A DNA stretch of 12,680 bases from Candidatus Omnitrophota bacterium (GCA_023818995.1 JAMWDA010000027.1:1-12680), one strand, 5' to 3'; shown: positions 1-7,373, counted from the stretch's first letter. The notes: a model not told the origin generated them from the sequence alone. Numbers and translations: made by a program.

Positions 1-117
1 AATTAGAGTAGCTATCCCTAAGGTAATCCCCAAACAAGCCACTACACTTATAAAAGAAATATGTTTGGCTCTACCTCTAAAAAGATAACGTTTAGCTAAA
101 TGGAACTCAAGAATCAT
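1..117 (-). CDS. LolC/LolE-family lipoprotein-releasing ABC transporter permease, N-terminal 39 residues only (runs off the left edge)
   Basis: Reading the minus strand from an ATG at 117 gives 39 uninterrupted codons to the window edge. The peptide starts MILEFHLAKRYLFRG and continues into a hydrophobic segment with SFISVVACLG and ITLGIATLI. This is the typical start of LolC/LolE permeases: a short basic 'ARRYL' amphipathic stretch, then the first membrane helix. In the family, this inner-membrane permease works with the ATPase LolD to release lipoproteins to the periplasmic carrier LolA. The ATG overlaps the 3' end of lysS by 11 bases in another frame. No good Shine-Dalgarno is visible, so translation is probably coupled to lysS termination. 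The lysS-lolC/E order is common in diderm bacteria, often followed by lolD and outer-membrane assembly genes; those would lie beyond the window. LolC versus LolE cannot be decided from this fragment. Confidence 0.8.
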   Translation of the reverse strand, partial: MILEFHLAKRYLFRGRAKHISFISVVACLGITLGIATLI

Positions 118-1534
118 TAGGTAAAGGTTTAAGCAGAGGGAAAAGTATCACGTCTCTTATTGAGGATTGGTTCAATAAAATCATAATTAATCTATCTATA
201 CCTATTCCTAACCCTGCTGTGGGTGGCATACCATACTCTAAGCTTAGAAGGAAATCTTCATCTATTTTACCTGAATCCTCCTCTAATTTTATCTGTTCAC
301 CAAATCTTTTCCTCTGCTCTATAGGGTCATTAAGCTCGGAATAACTATTGGCTACTTCTATCCCACCAATAAACAATTCAAATCTCTCTAATAGATAAGG
401 ATTATCCTTCTTAGTTTTAGCTAAAGGAGATGTCCAATTAAAAAAATCAGTAACAAATGTGGGTTTATCTTGAGGATAATATCTCTCAATTAAATCCTCA
501 GTTATATTAATAATCTGTGAACGAGATAACTCACTTAGAGAAAGATTTAATTTTTTACATATCTTATCTAAAACCATACTCTGCTCATCGTCAGGTAACA
601 CACCAAATTCATCCTTAAACAATTGAGAGAAAGAAACTCTTGGCCAGGGAGGGGTAAAATCTATTCTTCTACTTTGACAATTAAGTAGTAATGAACCGTG
701 GTTAAATTCCTTAACCAATTTTGAAAATAACTCTTCACACAATTCCATCATATAATTATAATCCTTATAAGCACAGTACGCTTCCAACATAGTAAACTCA
801 GGAGAATGTTTTATGGAAATACCTTCGTTACGAAAGCTCTTACCTATTTCGTAAACTTTATCAAATCCACCTACAATAAGGCGCTTTAGATAAAGCTCAG
901 GAGCTATCCTTAAATAAACATCACTGTCCGTAGCATTATGATGAGTAACAAAGGGTTTACCACTTGCTCCTCCTGGAATAGGATGTAAGATAGGTGTCTC
1001 TACCTCAATATAACCATTTTGATTAAAGAAATCCCTTATAAAATTTATAATCTTTGCTCTTTTAAGAAAAACTTCTCTCGTAGATAGATTGGCTATTAAG
1101 TCTATATACCTTTGCCGATACTTTGTCTCTACATCTTTTAAACCATGCCATTTTTCAGGTAATGTCCTTAAAGATTTAGCTAAAAGCTTAAGTTCTTTCA
1201 CCAATACAGTTATCTCTCCCGTTTTTGTCTTAAAAAGGTTACCTTTTATACCCACCATATCACCGATATCTAACTCTTTTAGAAGTTCGTAGCTAAAAGA
1301 AGAAATATCCAGACGCGCATATATCTGTATTTTAGCAGAAATATCAGCAATATGACCAAATATAGACTTACCATGTTCTCTCTTAGCTATTAACCTCCCC
1401 CCTAAAGAAACAAATCTCTCCTCTTGGAAATTATCCAAAATTTCTCTTATATATCCCTCCTTGGGGAAATGAGTTTCCTCATAAGGATTACCAACCTCTT
1501 TAACTATTTTCTCTAATTTAAAATAATTATTCAT
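107..1534 (-). CDS. lysS: Lysyl-tRNA synthetase, class II
   Basis: Cytoplasmic enzyme that charges tRNA-Lys with lysine using ATP. The 475-residue product has an N-terminal OB-fold anticodon-binding domain (about residues 40-120) and a class II catalytic core. Visible landmarks are motif 1 around residues 160-185 (GYIEVETPIL), motif 2 with FRNEG at 234-238 and the following HSPEFTMLE, the LysS signature NSYSELNDP at 396-404, and motif 3 GLGIGIDRL at 441-449. It is slightly shorter than the usual 490-505 residues, mainly at the N terminus, with about 15 residues before NPYE. ATG 1534 is the only usable start: the frame upstream has no ATG, GTG or TTG before an in-frame TAG at 1559-1561. No Shine-Dalgarno precedes it, and a consensus promoter places the transcript start at the ATG. 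The gene overlaps a lolC/E-like gene downstream. Confidence 0.98.
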   Translation of the reverse strand: MNNYFKLEKIVKEVGNPYEETHFPKEGYIREILDNFQEERFVSLGGRLIAKREHGKSIFGHIADISAKIQIYARLDISSFSYELLKELDIGDMVGIKGNLFKTKTGEITVLVKELKLLAKSLRTLPEKWHGLKDVETKYRQRYIDLIANLSTREVFLKRAKIINFIRDFFNQNGYIEVETPILHPIPGGASGKPFVTHHNATDSDVYLRIAPELYLKRLIVGGFDKVYEIGKSFRNEGISIKHSPEFTMLEAYCAYKDYNYMMELCEELFSKLVKEFNHGSLLLNCQSRRIDFTPPWPRVSFSQLFKDEFGVLPDDEQSMVLDKICKKLNLSLSELSRSQIINITEDLIERYYPQDKPTFVTDFFNWTSPLAKTKKDNPYLLERFELFIGGIEVANSYSELNDPIEQRKRFGEQIKLEEDSGKIDEDFLLSLEYGMPPTAGLGIGIDRLIMILLNQSSIRDVILFPLLKPLPNDS

Positions 1535-1570
1535 CTTGTAAATTATATAAGATTTCCTCTACACTGTCAA
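1535..1570 (-). promoter_or_regulatory. Perfect-consensus sigma-70-type promoter of lysS
   Basis: On the minus strand, TTGACA (1570-1565) and TATAAT (1547-1542) match the consensus at all 12 bases with an ideal 17-base spacer. The expected transcription start, about 7 bases after the -10 box, is 1534-1536, at the lysS start codon. The promoter lies in the 86-base gap between the nitroreductase gene and lysS, so lysS can be transcribed independently of the genes upstream. Confidence 0.85.
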
Positions 1571-1620
1571 ATTTTTAAAAGTTATTCACCATAATCACTC
1601 TTCCTATAATTTTCTCAAAA

Positions 1621-2121
1621 TCACCATTCCTCATAATGAACGCGGTCTTTTAAATATTTTATTTGAGGTTCAGGATTACTCAAAGGGTAACCTATAGATA
1701 CGATAGCAAAAGGTATAATATTATCGGGCAATTTAAAGAATCTTTTAATGTAAACTACCCTCTCCTCCACAGGATATACTCCTAACCATACTGCACCTAA
1801 CTCTAACTCGGCTACTTCTATTAACATATTTTCTACCGCTGCTGAACAATCCTGCACCCAATAACCTTTATGTTTCTCAAGTAACAAATCACCACAAACT
1901 ACAATCCCTACATTGGCATCTTTTAACATATAAGCATAGGGACTAACCTCAGCTATCTCTTTTAGAGTATCTTTTTTCCTTATTACAATAAAATGCCAAG
2001 GTTGTTCATTGCCTGCCGAAGGAGCACTCATCCCTGCCTCTAAAATCTTTTTTATAAACTCTTCAGAAACATCTTTATCAATATACTTTCGCACACTCCT
2101 TCTTTTAAATACCGTATCCAT
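1621..2121 (-). CDS. Nitroreductase-family flavoprotein
   Basis: FMN-dependent oxidoreductase of the nitroreductase/NADH dehydrogenase-like fold, usually a cytoplasmic homodimer reducing nitro compounds, quinones or flavins with NAD(P)H. The start MDTVFKRRSVRKY carries the RRSxRxY FMN-phosphate-binding signature. It is followed by the family's SAPSAGNEQPWHFIVI segment (about residues 34-49) and, near the C terminus, GAVWLGVYP and PFAIVSIGYP. At 166 residues it is of normal length for small single-domain members. I chose ATG 2121 because AGGAGG (2134-2129) sits 7 bases upstream; a TTG at 2139 would place the ribosome site inside the gene. It follows the flavoredoxin-type gene after 25 bases, so the two flavoproteins are probably co-transcribed. 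The physiological substrate cannot be told from sequence. Confidence 0.93.
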   Translation of the reverse strand: MDTVFKRRSVRKYIDKDVSEEFIKKILEAGMSAPSAGNEQPWHFIVIRKKDTLKEIAEVSPYAYMLKDANVGIVVCGDLLLEKHKGYWVQDCSAAVENMLIEVAELELGAVWLGVYPVEERVVYIKRFFKLPDNIIPFAIVSIGYPLSNPEPQIKYLKDRVHYEEW

Positions 2122-2128
2122 AAAACTA

Positions 2129-2134
2129 CCTCCT
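2129..2134 (-). promoter_or_regulatory. Shine-Dalgarno of the nitroreductase gene
   Basis: AGGAGG on the minus strand, 7 bases before ATG 2121. It decides the start against the in-frame TTG at 2139. Confidence 0.85.
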
Positions 2135-2146
2135 ATCAAAAATAAA

Positions 2147-2713
2147 TTATCTTTTATAAATCTTTCCTATATCCCAAGCTTTAGCAATACGCTTACCTAC
2201 TTCCCAATAATTGCCATCGTGCATAGAGAAGATAAATGGCTTTATCTTCTCTATATCAGGTAAACCTTCGGTAAGCATCCCTTCCTCAATATAAACCTCC
2301 ACTATTTCTCCCATAAATATCTCTCCACTACCACCATAATCTAAACACTGAATAAGCTTACATTCAAGATTTAAGGGAGCTTCTTCTATCAGGGGAGCAG
2401 TTTTCAGTTTGCCATAAAATATCTTAAATAACTTAGACTTATCTATGTCTCTACCTGAATTCAATCCAATATAATCGGTAACTGAAACCATATCCCTTGA
2501 AGGAATATTCACACTAAATGTATTATTCTCCTTTATACCTAAATTAGTGTAATGAGATTTACTTAAAGTTACAGAAATCATCGGTGGTTTATGTTGAACA
2601 ATCCCACAGTAAGCTACGGTAACAAAATTAGCTTTACCATTAACATTAGCTCCCACAATAGTCACAGGCATAGGGTATAAATAAGTATTTGCTCCTATTT
2701 TATTTTTAGACAT
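2147..2713 (-). CDS. Flavoredoxin-type flavin reductase domain protein (FMN-binding split barrel)
   Basis: A 188-residue cytoplasmic protein of the flavin reductase-like, FMN-binding split-barrel family. The N-terminal YPMPVTIVGANVNGKANFVTVAYCG (about 12-36), then PPMISVTLSKSHYTNLGIKEN and FSVNIPS, follow the family pattern for FMN binding. The tail LECKLIQCLDYGGSGEIFMGEIVEVYIEE matches flavoredoxins. Relatives bind FMN and act as electron carriers or NAD(P)H:flavin reductases; the partner is not evident here. The start is ATG 2713, with GAGGT at 2722-2718 four bases upstream. That site uses the TGA stop of the preceding membrane-protein gene, which ends 7 bases away, suggesting tight translational linkage. 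The next gene, a nitroreductase, is a plausible flavin-using neighbour. Confidence 0.9.
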   Translation of the reverse strand: MSKNKIGANTYLYPMPVTIVGANVNGKANFVTVAYCGIVQHKPPMISVTLSKSHYTNLGIKENNTFSVNIPSRDMVSVTDYIGLNSGRDIDKSKLFKIFYGKLKTAPLIEEAPLNLECKLIQCLDYGGSGEIFMGEIVEVYIEEGMLTEGLPDIEKIKPFIFSMHDGNYWEVGKRIAKAWDIGKIYKR

Positions 2714-2720
2714 AATTACC

Positions 2721-4739
2721 TCACTGTTTATCTTCTTTCCTAAGATATTTAACTGCTTCCTCCCAAGGAACTAACTTAGCTTGGATTATCCTATTATCTT
2801 TTTTAATAATACGAAAGTAGAAACCATCGTGTAAACTATCAATAATAACACCACTAAGAAAACGAACTTTTCTTTTTACCATTTTACCATCAATTTCTTT
2901 CCAAATAAAATAAACTTCGTATCTATCTTGAGGAGTAATAAGTAAAGCTTGGTTCCTCTTCTCAGGTAAAAATGCAAAGTAAAGCTTCCCTTCCTTAGGA
3001 ATATTGCTTAATCTAATTATTTGGGGTAGAAAATCTTTTAAATTATTTTTATCATAATTGGGTAATAGATATAAAGTATGCTCTTTATCCTTATAAACTA
3101 TTTTATCACTCCAGAATTTAGAAATTTTTTCTAACTGTGATTTAGAAATTCTATGATTGTGAACAAGAACGTAACGCAAACCATAAGCTCTAATATAACG
3201 TTGCCCTCTACCCTCAAAATCATTCTCTATAGCTTCCCTTAACTGCTTAAAAGTGGGAGGAGAAAAGGTAGCATACCCATTAACCAAGTAATGACCATGG
3301 TATAAACCTCTAAGCATAGCTTCTACTTCATAATCAATATAATTTGGCCAGATATGGGTAGGCGAAGGTATCTCTAATAAAGCTTTCTTAGGATAAGCTT
3401 TACTTAACCAATTATCTACTAAAAAGTGTTCTTTATAAGTTTTTTTGGGGAAAACCAAAGATATAGGCATACACCACATCTCCATAAATAGTAGGATGAA
3501 GGAAAATGATGTAAAAAATAACCTTGCTTTAAAAATTTTAATTTTATCTCTTAAATATGCCAATGAAAAAGAAGATAGAATGCTTACTCCAAATATAGCA
3601 AAAAAAACAAATCTTGAAGGTGTGCGAATAAACTTTATAAAAGGTAAATTAAAAAATAAATTGTAAAAACTCCATCTTTGGCCATTAATTACAAAACCAA
3701 ATTTATGCCCAAAACCTAAAATTATAGAAACCATAGAAACCATCACTAAGCCAATCAACAATTTCTTTTGATATTTATTAAGTAAAGATGATTTAAATAT
3801 GCCCATAAATATAGCTAAAACGATAAGTAGTAAATTAACTATACCAATATCCCAAGAATAAATCTTCCACCCCATTATCCTTGAAGTTAACCAGTGGTCG
3901 TAAGCAGGTATAAATAATTGTGGAAATCTTAGGATACCTTTTATCTCCCTAATTTTCCATCCAAAACCCATGCTTTGAGAAAGATTATGCTGGTAAAAGG
4001 AAAAAGGTATAATAGATATTCCTACAATTAATATTGCTAAAAAATACTTGAAAAAATTAAGTTTAGGTAGGGAGAAACTGAGGAATTGGACTATAATTAT
4101 AATTAGAGACAGTGTAAGATAAAATGCTAACTGTTTACAAACTAACCAACTACATATATACATTGTTACCGCTAACCAGAAATAAACCTCTTTTTTTCTA
4201 TAAATATATGTAAAGCTAAAAAATAAAGTAAACAGTATAAATCCCACCCCCACTAACGGAAAAGCACAGATCTGTTGTAAAGAGTAAGCTCCCGCGCTAA
4301 CCCATATAGCGCTAAATAAATTAGCTACACTATCTTGAGTAATAAGACGACTAACCAGATACGTAGCTAACCCTGCACTTACTAAATAAGTTATTAAAAC
4401 GATATTGTAAGCAAAAATATACCCTGTTAATTTAGCTACTAACCAAACCAATAAACACGATAAAGGTTGAGGTTCACTCCAAGCCAATGCGCCTTTATAA
4501 GGGTAAAAGAAAGGTGCATCCCAATAAGAACCACCCTTCTCTAAAAATTTACCGAACCACTCCATAGTATACAACTGGAACATAGCTACTGCTTGAGGCT
4601 CACTCCCTTTAGGTATAGCCTCATTAATATGAAGGATTAACGGGAAAGTAAAGATTATAACTACAAAAAAAAGTATGAGAAGGACAGTAATAATTTCTAA
4701 ACCCAAATAACGATGAGAGAAAAATTTCTTTATAATCAT
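2721..4739 (-). CDS. Large polytopic membrane protein resembling GT-C glycosyltransferases (uncharacterised)
   Basis: The 672-residue product has roughly 10-12 predicted membrane helices (for example 15-37, 95-131, 139-180, 185-222, 231-250, 298-314, 327-345, 373-395, 404-426) and a C-terminal soluble part from about 430. The first large loop after helix 1 carries acidic and aromatic residues (GSEP at 45-48, WDAPFFYP at 73-80, WSEP at 87-90), as in many GT-C-like proteins that use polyprenyl-phosphate sugars. Further landmarks are FIRTPSRF at 370-377 and YHGHYLVNGYATFSPP around 480-495, with LRYVLVH at 521-527. These match a widespread family with no fixed function that I recall as 'GT-C/YfhO-like'. 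A role in glycan or glycolipid assembly is inference. No Shine-Dalgarno precedes ATG 4739. It leads a probable three-gene unit with two flavoproteins. Confidence 0.75.
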   Translation of the reverse strand: MIIKKFFSHRYLGLEIITVLLILFFVVIIFTFPLILHINEAIPKGSEPQAVAMFQLYTMEWFGKFLEKGGSYWDAPFFYPYKGALAWSEPQPLSCLLVWLVAKLTGYIFAYNIVLITYLVSAGLATYLVSRLITQDSVANLFSAIWVSAGAYSLQQICAFPLVGVGFILFTLFFSFTYIYRKKEVYFWLAVTMYICSWLVCKQLAFYLTLSLIIIIVQFLSFSLPKLNFFKYFLAILIVGISIIPFSFYQHNLSQSMGFGWKIREIKGILRFPQLFIPAYDHWLTSRIMGWKIYSWDIGIVNLLLIVLAIFMGIFKSSLLNKYQKKLLIGLVMVSMVSIILGFGHKFGFVINGQRWSFYNLFFNLPFIKFIRTPSRFVFFAIFGVSILSSFSLAYLRDKIKIFKARLFFTSFSFILLFMEMWCMPISLVFPKKTYKEHFLVDNWLSKAYPKKALLEIPSPTHIWPNYIDYEVEAMLRGLYHGHYLVNGYATFSPPTFKQLREAIENDFEGRGQRYIRAYGLRYVLVHNHRISKSQLEKISKFWSDKIVYKDKEHTLYLLPNYDKNNLKDFLPQIIRLSNIPKEGKLYFAFLPEKRNQALLITPQDRYEVYFIWKEIDGKMVKRKVRFLSGVIIDSLHDGFYFRIIKKDNRIIQAKLVPWEEAVKYLRKEDKQ

Positions 4740-4763
4740 ATAAGTTTATTATTAAAAAATAAT

Positions 4764-4792
4764 TTTATACCACAATTAATTATATTTGACCA
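4764..4792 (-). promoter_or_regulatory. Candidate promoter of the GT-C-like gene
   Basis: On the minus strand, TGGTCA (4792-4787, 4 of 6 matches) and TATAAA (4769-4764, 5 of 6) are 17 bases apart. They predict a start near 4757 and a leader of about 18 bases without Shine-Dalgarno. The -35 box overlaps that of the divergent promoter. Chance matches are easy in such AT-rich DNA, so this is moderate evidence only. Confidence 0.45.
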
Positions 4793-4814
4793 CTCCTTAT
4801 GCTTATAGTAGAAT
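4786..4814 (+). promoter_or_regulatory. Candidate promoter of the DUF3307-type gene
   Basis: TTGACC (4786-4791, 5 of 6) and TAGAAT (4809-4814, 5 of 6) with a 17-base spacer predict a start near 4821. That is 17 bases before ATG 4838 and downstream of the alternative ATG 4799. This supports the shorter form of the protein. Confidence 0.5.
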
Positions 4815-4837
4815 ATTTTCCTAATATAAATAAAATT

Positions 4838-5572
4838 ATGTTTATTTTTCTAAGATTGGTTCTAGCTCATCTTATAGGAGATTTCCCTCTCCAATTCAAT
4901 AAAGTTTACAACCTCAAACAAAAAGGGTTAATAGGTATAATACCTCACGCTACTATCATTATGCTATGTTATATAATTTTATCTCTACCATATCTCAATT
5001 TGCCGGGACTATGGGGATTTATTTTTTTTCTAACCATTACCCATCTATTTCAAGACTCTATAAAATTAAGTTATAAGGGTATGAAATTTAGTTTTCTCTT
5101 TTATATACTTGACCAAATATTTCATCTTAGCTTTATCTCTATGATTCTATTAACTAATCTTAGACAAATAGCACCTTTAGACAATCCCAAAGATAATCTT
5201 ATTATATCATTTTACAATAACAATCTAACCATAACCTACCTTATATTTCTTATACTTGCTACTTATAATGGATATTTTATGATAAGAAATATTAAAACCA
5301 CTATTATTAAAAAATTTACTCCCTCTACTACTTTTGAGAAATGGTATGGTATTTTGGAAAGGGCTGGATTAGTATCAATATTTCTTCTTGAAAAATATTT
5401 GTTTATATATATATCCTTTATACTTATCTTAAGACCAATAGTGTTCATAATCAGTAGAAAAAAACTATCAATCACAGAAGAATTTATTAGTGGTTTAGAG
5501 ACTATATTAAGTTGGAGTATAGGAATTGTTAGTGGGCTATGCTTGTGTATTGTAAAACACACCTTTATCTAA
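4838..5572 (+). CDS. DUF3307-family integral membrane protein
   Basis: The only plus-strand gene. The product (244 residues from ATG 4838) is strongly hydrophobic, with about 6-7 membrane segments. The N terminus MFIFLRLVLAHLIGDFPLQ matches the DUF3307 opening 'LLAHLlGDFxLQ', with His11, Asp15 and Gln19 near the first helix. Later THLFQDSIK and LDQIFHLSF match the family's 'THLxiDxxK' and 'lDQllH' motifs, so the conserved His/Asp set is intact. No function is known to me for the family. An in-frame ATG at 4799 would add 13 residues. I prefer 4838 because the family motif starts there and because the best promoter candidate would initiate at about 4821, inside the longer frame. Neither start has a Shine-Dalgarno. 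The gene is convergent with thyX, and no terminator hairpin is visible in the 46-base gap. Confidence 0.85.
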   Translation: MFIFLRLVLAHLIGDFPLQFNKVYNLKQKGLIGIIPHATIIMLCYIILSLPYLNLPGLWGFIFFLTITHLFQDSIKLSYKGMKFSFLFYILDQIFHLSFISMILLTNLRQIAPLDNPKDNLIISFYNNNLTITYLIFLILATYNGYFMIRNIKTTIIKKFTPSTTFEKWYGILERAGLVSIFLLEKYLFIYISFILILRPIVFIISRKKLSITEEFISGLETILSWSIGIVSGLCLCIVKHTFI

Positions 5573-5618
5573 CTTTCACTACAAAACATTTACAAATATG
5601 CAATTTCTAAAAACAAAA

Positions 5619-6350
5619 TTAAACTAAGTAATCATTTTTCTTTTTTACCCAAGCTTTATACAACTTACACTCTTTAAAATTTTCAGGACAATACTTCAAT
5701 TGATTACATTTTGGTCCACTAAAAATGAAAACTTCTGGTAATATTTTTCTTACAATTGTTAACATCTCTGTTGCTAATTCTCTTATCTCCCATTGAGCAC
5801 GCACACACAGTCTTTCAGAAAAAAAGTGCATCAATTCTCTTGCATTCATAGTGATAACTATTTTAGTCTCTACAGCTTGTGGTAGAAGGAAACGTAAATC
5901 TTGATTTATCTTTTCTTTTTCTATCTCAGACGATACCTCCATAATATCTTTCAATTTTTTATAAGAAGATTTGATATAATCTATCGTATCCAAAAAAATC
6001 TTCTTAGCTTCCTTATTATTAGTGATAGTTGGTGGGATAATAAAATCAAAATTATCCATACTCACATAACGCTGACTCTGTTGAGAGTAAGAAGCAAGCC
6101 TATGCCTAACTAACTGATGAGTGCAAACTCTTGATATACCTTCCACGGCAAAAGTAAAACTTATATGCTCTAATGGACTTAGGTGCCCCCTTTTAGTTAA
6201 ATGGGCGATAAATTCTTTAAGTTTGGTAGAAGATATTTTTTCTTTTTCTGTATAAATCTTATAAGCAGAATATTTGGAATAACACTGACGTGCACTTGCA
6301 TAAATAACTTCTCTGGGATTATTAGTGTAAGAGAGTAACTCTACTTTCAT
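5619..6350 (-). CDS. thyX: FAD-dependent thymidylate synthase ThyX
   Basis: Makes dTMP from dUMP using methylene-tetrahydrofolate and FAD with NAD(P)H, replacing classical ThyA. The ThyX signature RHRx7S is at residues 82-92 (RHRLASYSQQS). It is flanked by the family's GHLSPLEH (55-62) and, later, NARELMHFFSERL followed by AQWEIRELA, so the FAD/dUMP-binding set looks complete. At 243 residues it is of usual length. ATG 6350 has an AGGGGAG site at 6360-6354. The gene lies 10 bases after the RluA-type gene and closes the long minus-strand block. No ThyA or folate gene is in the window. The C-terminal tail contains three Cys (GPKCNQLKYCPENFKEC), spaced in a way I cannot tie to a known function. 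Confidence 0.97.
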   Translation of the reverse strand: MKVELLSYTNNPREVIYASARQCYSKYSAYKIYTEKEKISSTKLKEFIAHLTKRGHLSPLEHISFTFAVEGISRVCTHQLVRHRLASYSQQSQRYVSMDNFDFIIPPTITNNKEAKKIFLDTIDYIKSSYKKLKDIMEVSSEIEKEKINQDLRFLLPQAVETKIVITMNARELMHFFSERLCVRAQWEIRELATEMLTIVRKILPEVFIFSGPKCNQLKYCPENFKECKLYKAWVKKKNDYLV

Positions 6351-6360
6351 ATTCTCCCCT

Positions 6361-7035
6361 TCAATTAAATTTATTTTGCATTTTTTCTAACCACCTCCTC
6401 ATATCTTCGGGCAAATCCACCTTTAAATTAACCCGCTCTCTCCTTATAGGATGGATAAAACTTATAAAATAGGCATGCAAAGCTAACCTTCTAAAATTTA
6501 TCTTTCTACCTTCAAAATAAAAGTCACGCCGAAAAGCATACTTACTCTCTCCTAAAATAGGATTACCAATTTTTGCCAACTGTATTCTTAACTGATTGGT
6601 TCTACCAGTTATAGGCATAAGTTCTAAAATACTAAAATTATCAAATACATTTAAAACTCTATATTCTGTCACTGCTTGCTTCCGTTTCTCACCAAATATT
6701 TTACCTTCACGGTCAAGTATATAATCTTTTAATAATCCCTTCTTATAAGGCATTCTACCTTTTATAAAAGCTATATACTTTTTTTTAACTTCCCTTCTTA
6801 TAAACTCCTCCATAATTTTTTTCTGAATACCTTTACTTTTAGCGTATATTATTAAACCGCTAGTCTGTCTATCTAACCTGTGGCAAGGGTAAACCTCCTC
6901 ATTTATACTTTTAGATAAGATGGTTGTAAGGGTATATCTCTCTTTACGAGGCGAAGGATGAACAAGTATTTTAGCTAACTTATTTATTACAATCAAATAC
7001 TCATCGTTAAATACTATTTGGAATGGTTCATTCAT
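6361..7035 (-). CDS. RluA-family pseudouridine synthase without S4 domain
   Basis: Isomerises a uridine in rRNA or tRNA to pseudouridine. The 224-residue protein is the catalytic domain alone; no S4 RNA-binding domain precedes it. The catalytic aspartate is Asp55 in HRLDRQTSG (52-60), and the C-terminal ALHAYFISFIHP is the expected RluA-family strand. The usual 'GRTHQIRVHLA' segment reads GRTNQLRIQLA, replacing two normally conserved His residues with Asn and Gln, although the Arg and Gln flanking them remain. Whether the target is 23S rRNA (RluC/D-like) or another RNA cannot be told. ATG 7035 shares its A with the TAA stop of the VanZ-like gene (TAATG), and no Shine-Dalgarno is seen, so re-initiation is likely. 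Confidence 0.93.
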   Translation of the reverse strand: MNEPFQIVFNDEYLIVINKLAKILVHPSPRKERYTLTTILSKSINEEVYPCHRLDRQTSGLIIYAKSKGIQKKIMEEFIRREVKKKYIAFIKGRMPYKKGLLKDYILDREGKIFGEKRKQAVTEYRVLNVFDNFSILELMPITGRTNQLRIQLAKIGNPILGESKYAFRRDFYFEGRKINFRRLALHAYFISFIHPIRRERVNLKVDLPEDMRRWLEKMQNKFN

Positions 7036-7373
7036 TATTTAATTTCTAAAGATAGGTTAAAATATCTTAAAAAAATCAAACCACACAAAATACCTAAGGA
7101 ATTAAAAAATAAATCCTTAAATTCAAAAGTTCTATAAGGTAAAAAATACTGAATAATCTCTACTATCAAACCAAAAGAGAAGTTATAAACGAAAACATAC
7201 AGATAAGGATGTAAACTTTTAAAGAACGTTTTATAGGTAATTATAGCGAAAATAAAATAAATAAAAAAATGGATTATCTTATCCCAAGGTATACCACCTA
7301 AAAATCGTGGTCCTTCTAGAGGGAAAAGGGAAATAAAAAGAACAAAAATAGAGTAAATAAATAATAATCTCAT
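7035..7373 (-). CDS. VanZ-like small membrane protein
   Basis: A 112-residue protein with about four hydrophobic segments (roughly 2-18, 33-50, 57-77, 88-103). It has the VanZ-family pattern: IPWDKIIHFFIYF (28-40, Asp31 and His35), then GLIVEIIQYFLP (68-79, Glu72 and Gln75), and FEFKDLFFNSLG (83-94, Asp87 and Asn91). These polar residues at the membrane face are typical of the family. VanZ itself gives low-level teicoplanin resistance in enterococci, but the widespread short homologues have no assigned role, and glycopeptide resistance should not be assumed here. The start ATG 7373 overlaps the stop of the MBL gene as ATGA, and the stop overlaps the next start as TAATG, so it is coupled on both sides. 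Confidence 0.87.
   Translation of the reverse strand: MRLLFIYSIFVLFISLFPLEGPRFLGGIPWDKIIHFFIYFIFAIITYKTFFKSLHPYLYVFVYNFSFGLIVEIIQYFLPYRTFEFKDLFFNSLGILCGLIFLRYFNLSLEIK

Noticed and set aside
1571..1620. Terminator after the nitroreductase gene
   Set aside because: No convincing stem-loop precedes the lysS promoter; the short TTTTAAAA self-complementary stretch is too weak.
3445..3666. Plus-strand open frame of 73 codons inside the GT-C-like gene
   Set aside because: It is antisense to a well-supported coding region, its product resembles no family, and it has no ribosome site. AT-rich membrane-protein genes often leave such frames open.
4799..4837. Longer start for the DUF3307-type protein at ATG 4799
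   Set aside because: The 13 extra residues do not match the family start, there is no Shine-Dalgarno, and the best promoter -10 box falls inside them. It remains possible.
5263..5562. Minus-strand frame of 99 codons opposite the DUF3307-type gene
   Set aside because: It is an antisense shadow. The plus-strand frame carries the conserved DUF3307 motifs, and this one has none.
5573..5618. Bidirectional terminator expected between the convergent DUF3307-type gene and thyX
   Set aside because: I looked for a hairpin with a T run. Only T/A-rich single-strand stretches are present, and no stem could be supported.
7035..7373. Glycopeptide-resistance gene (vanZ)
   Set aside because: Only the general VanZ fold pattern is seen. 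There are no vanHAX-type neighbours, and such short VanZ-like proteins are widespread housekeeping genes of unknown role.
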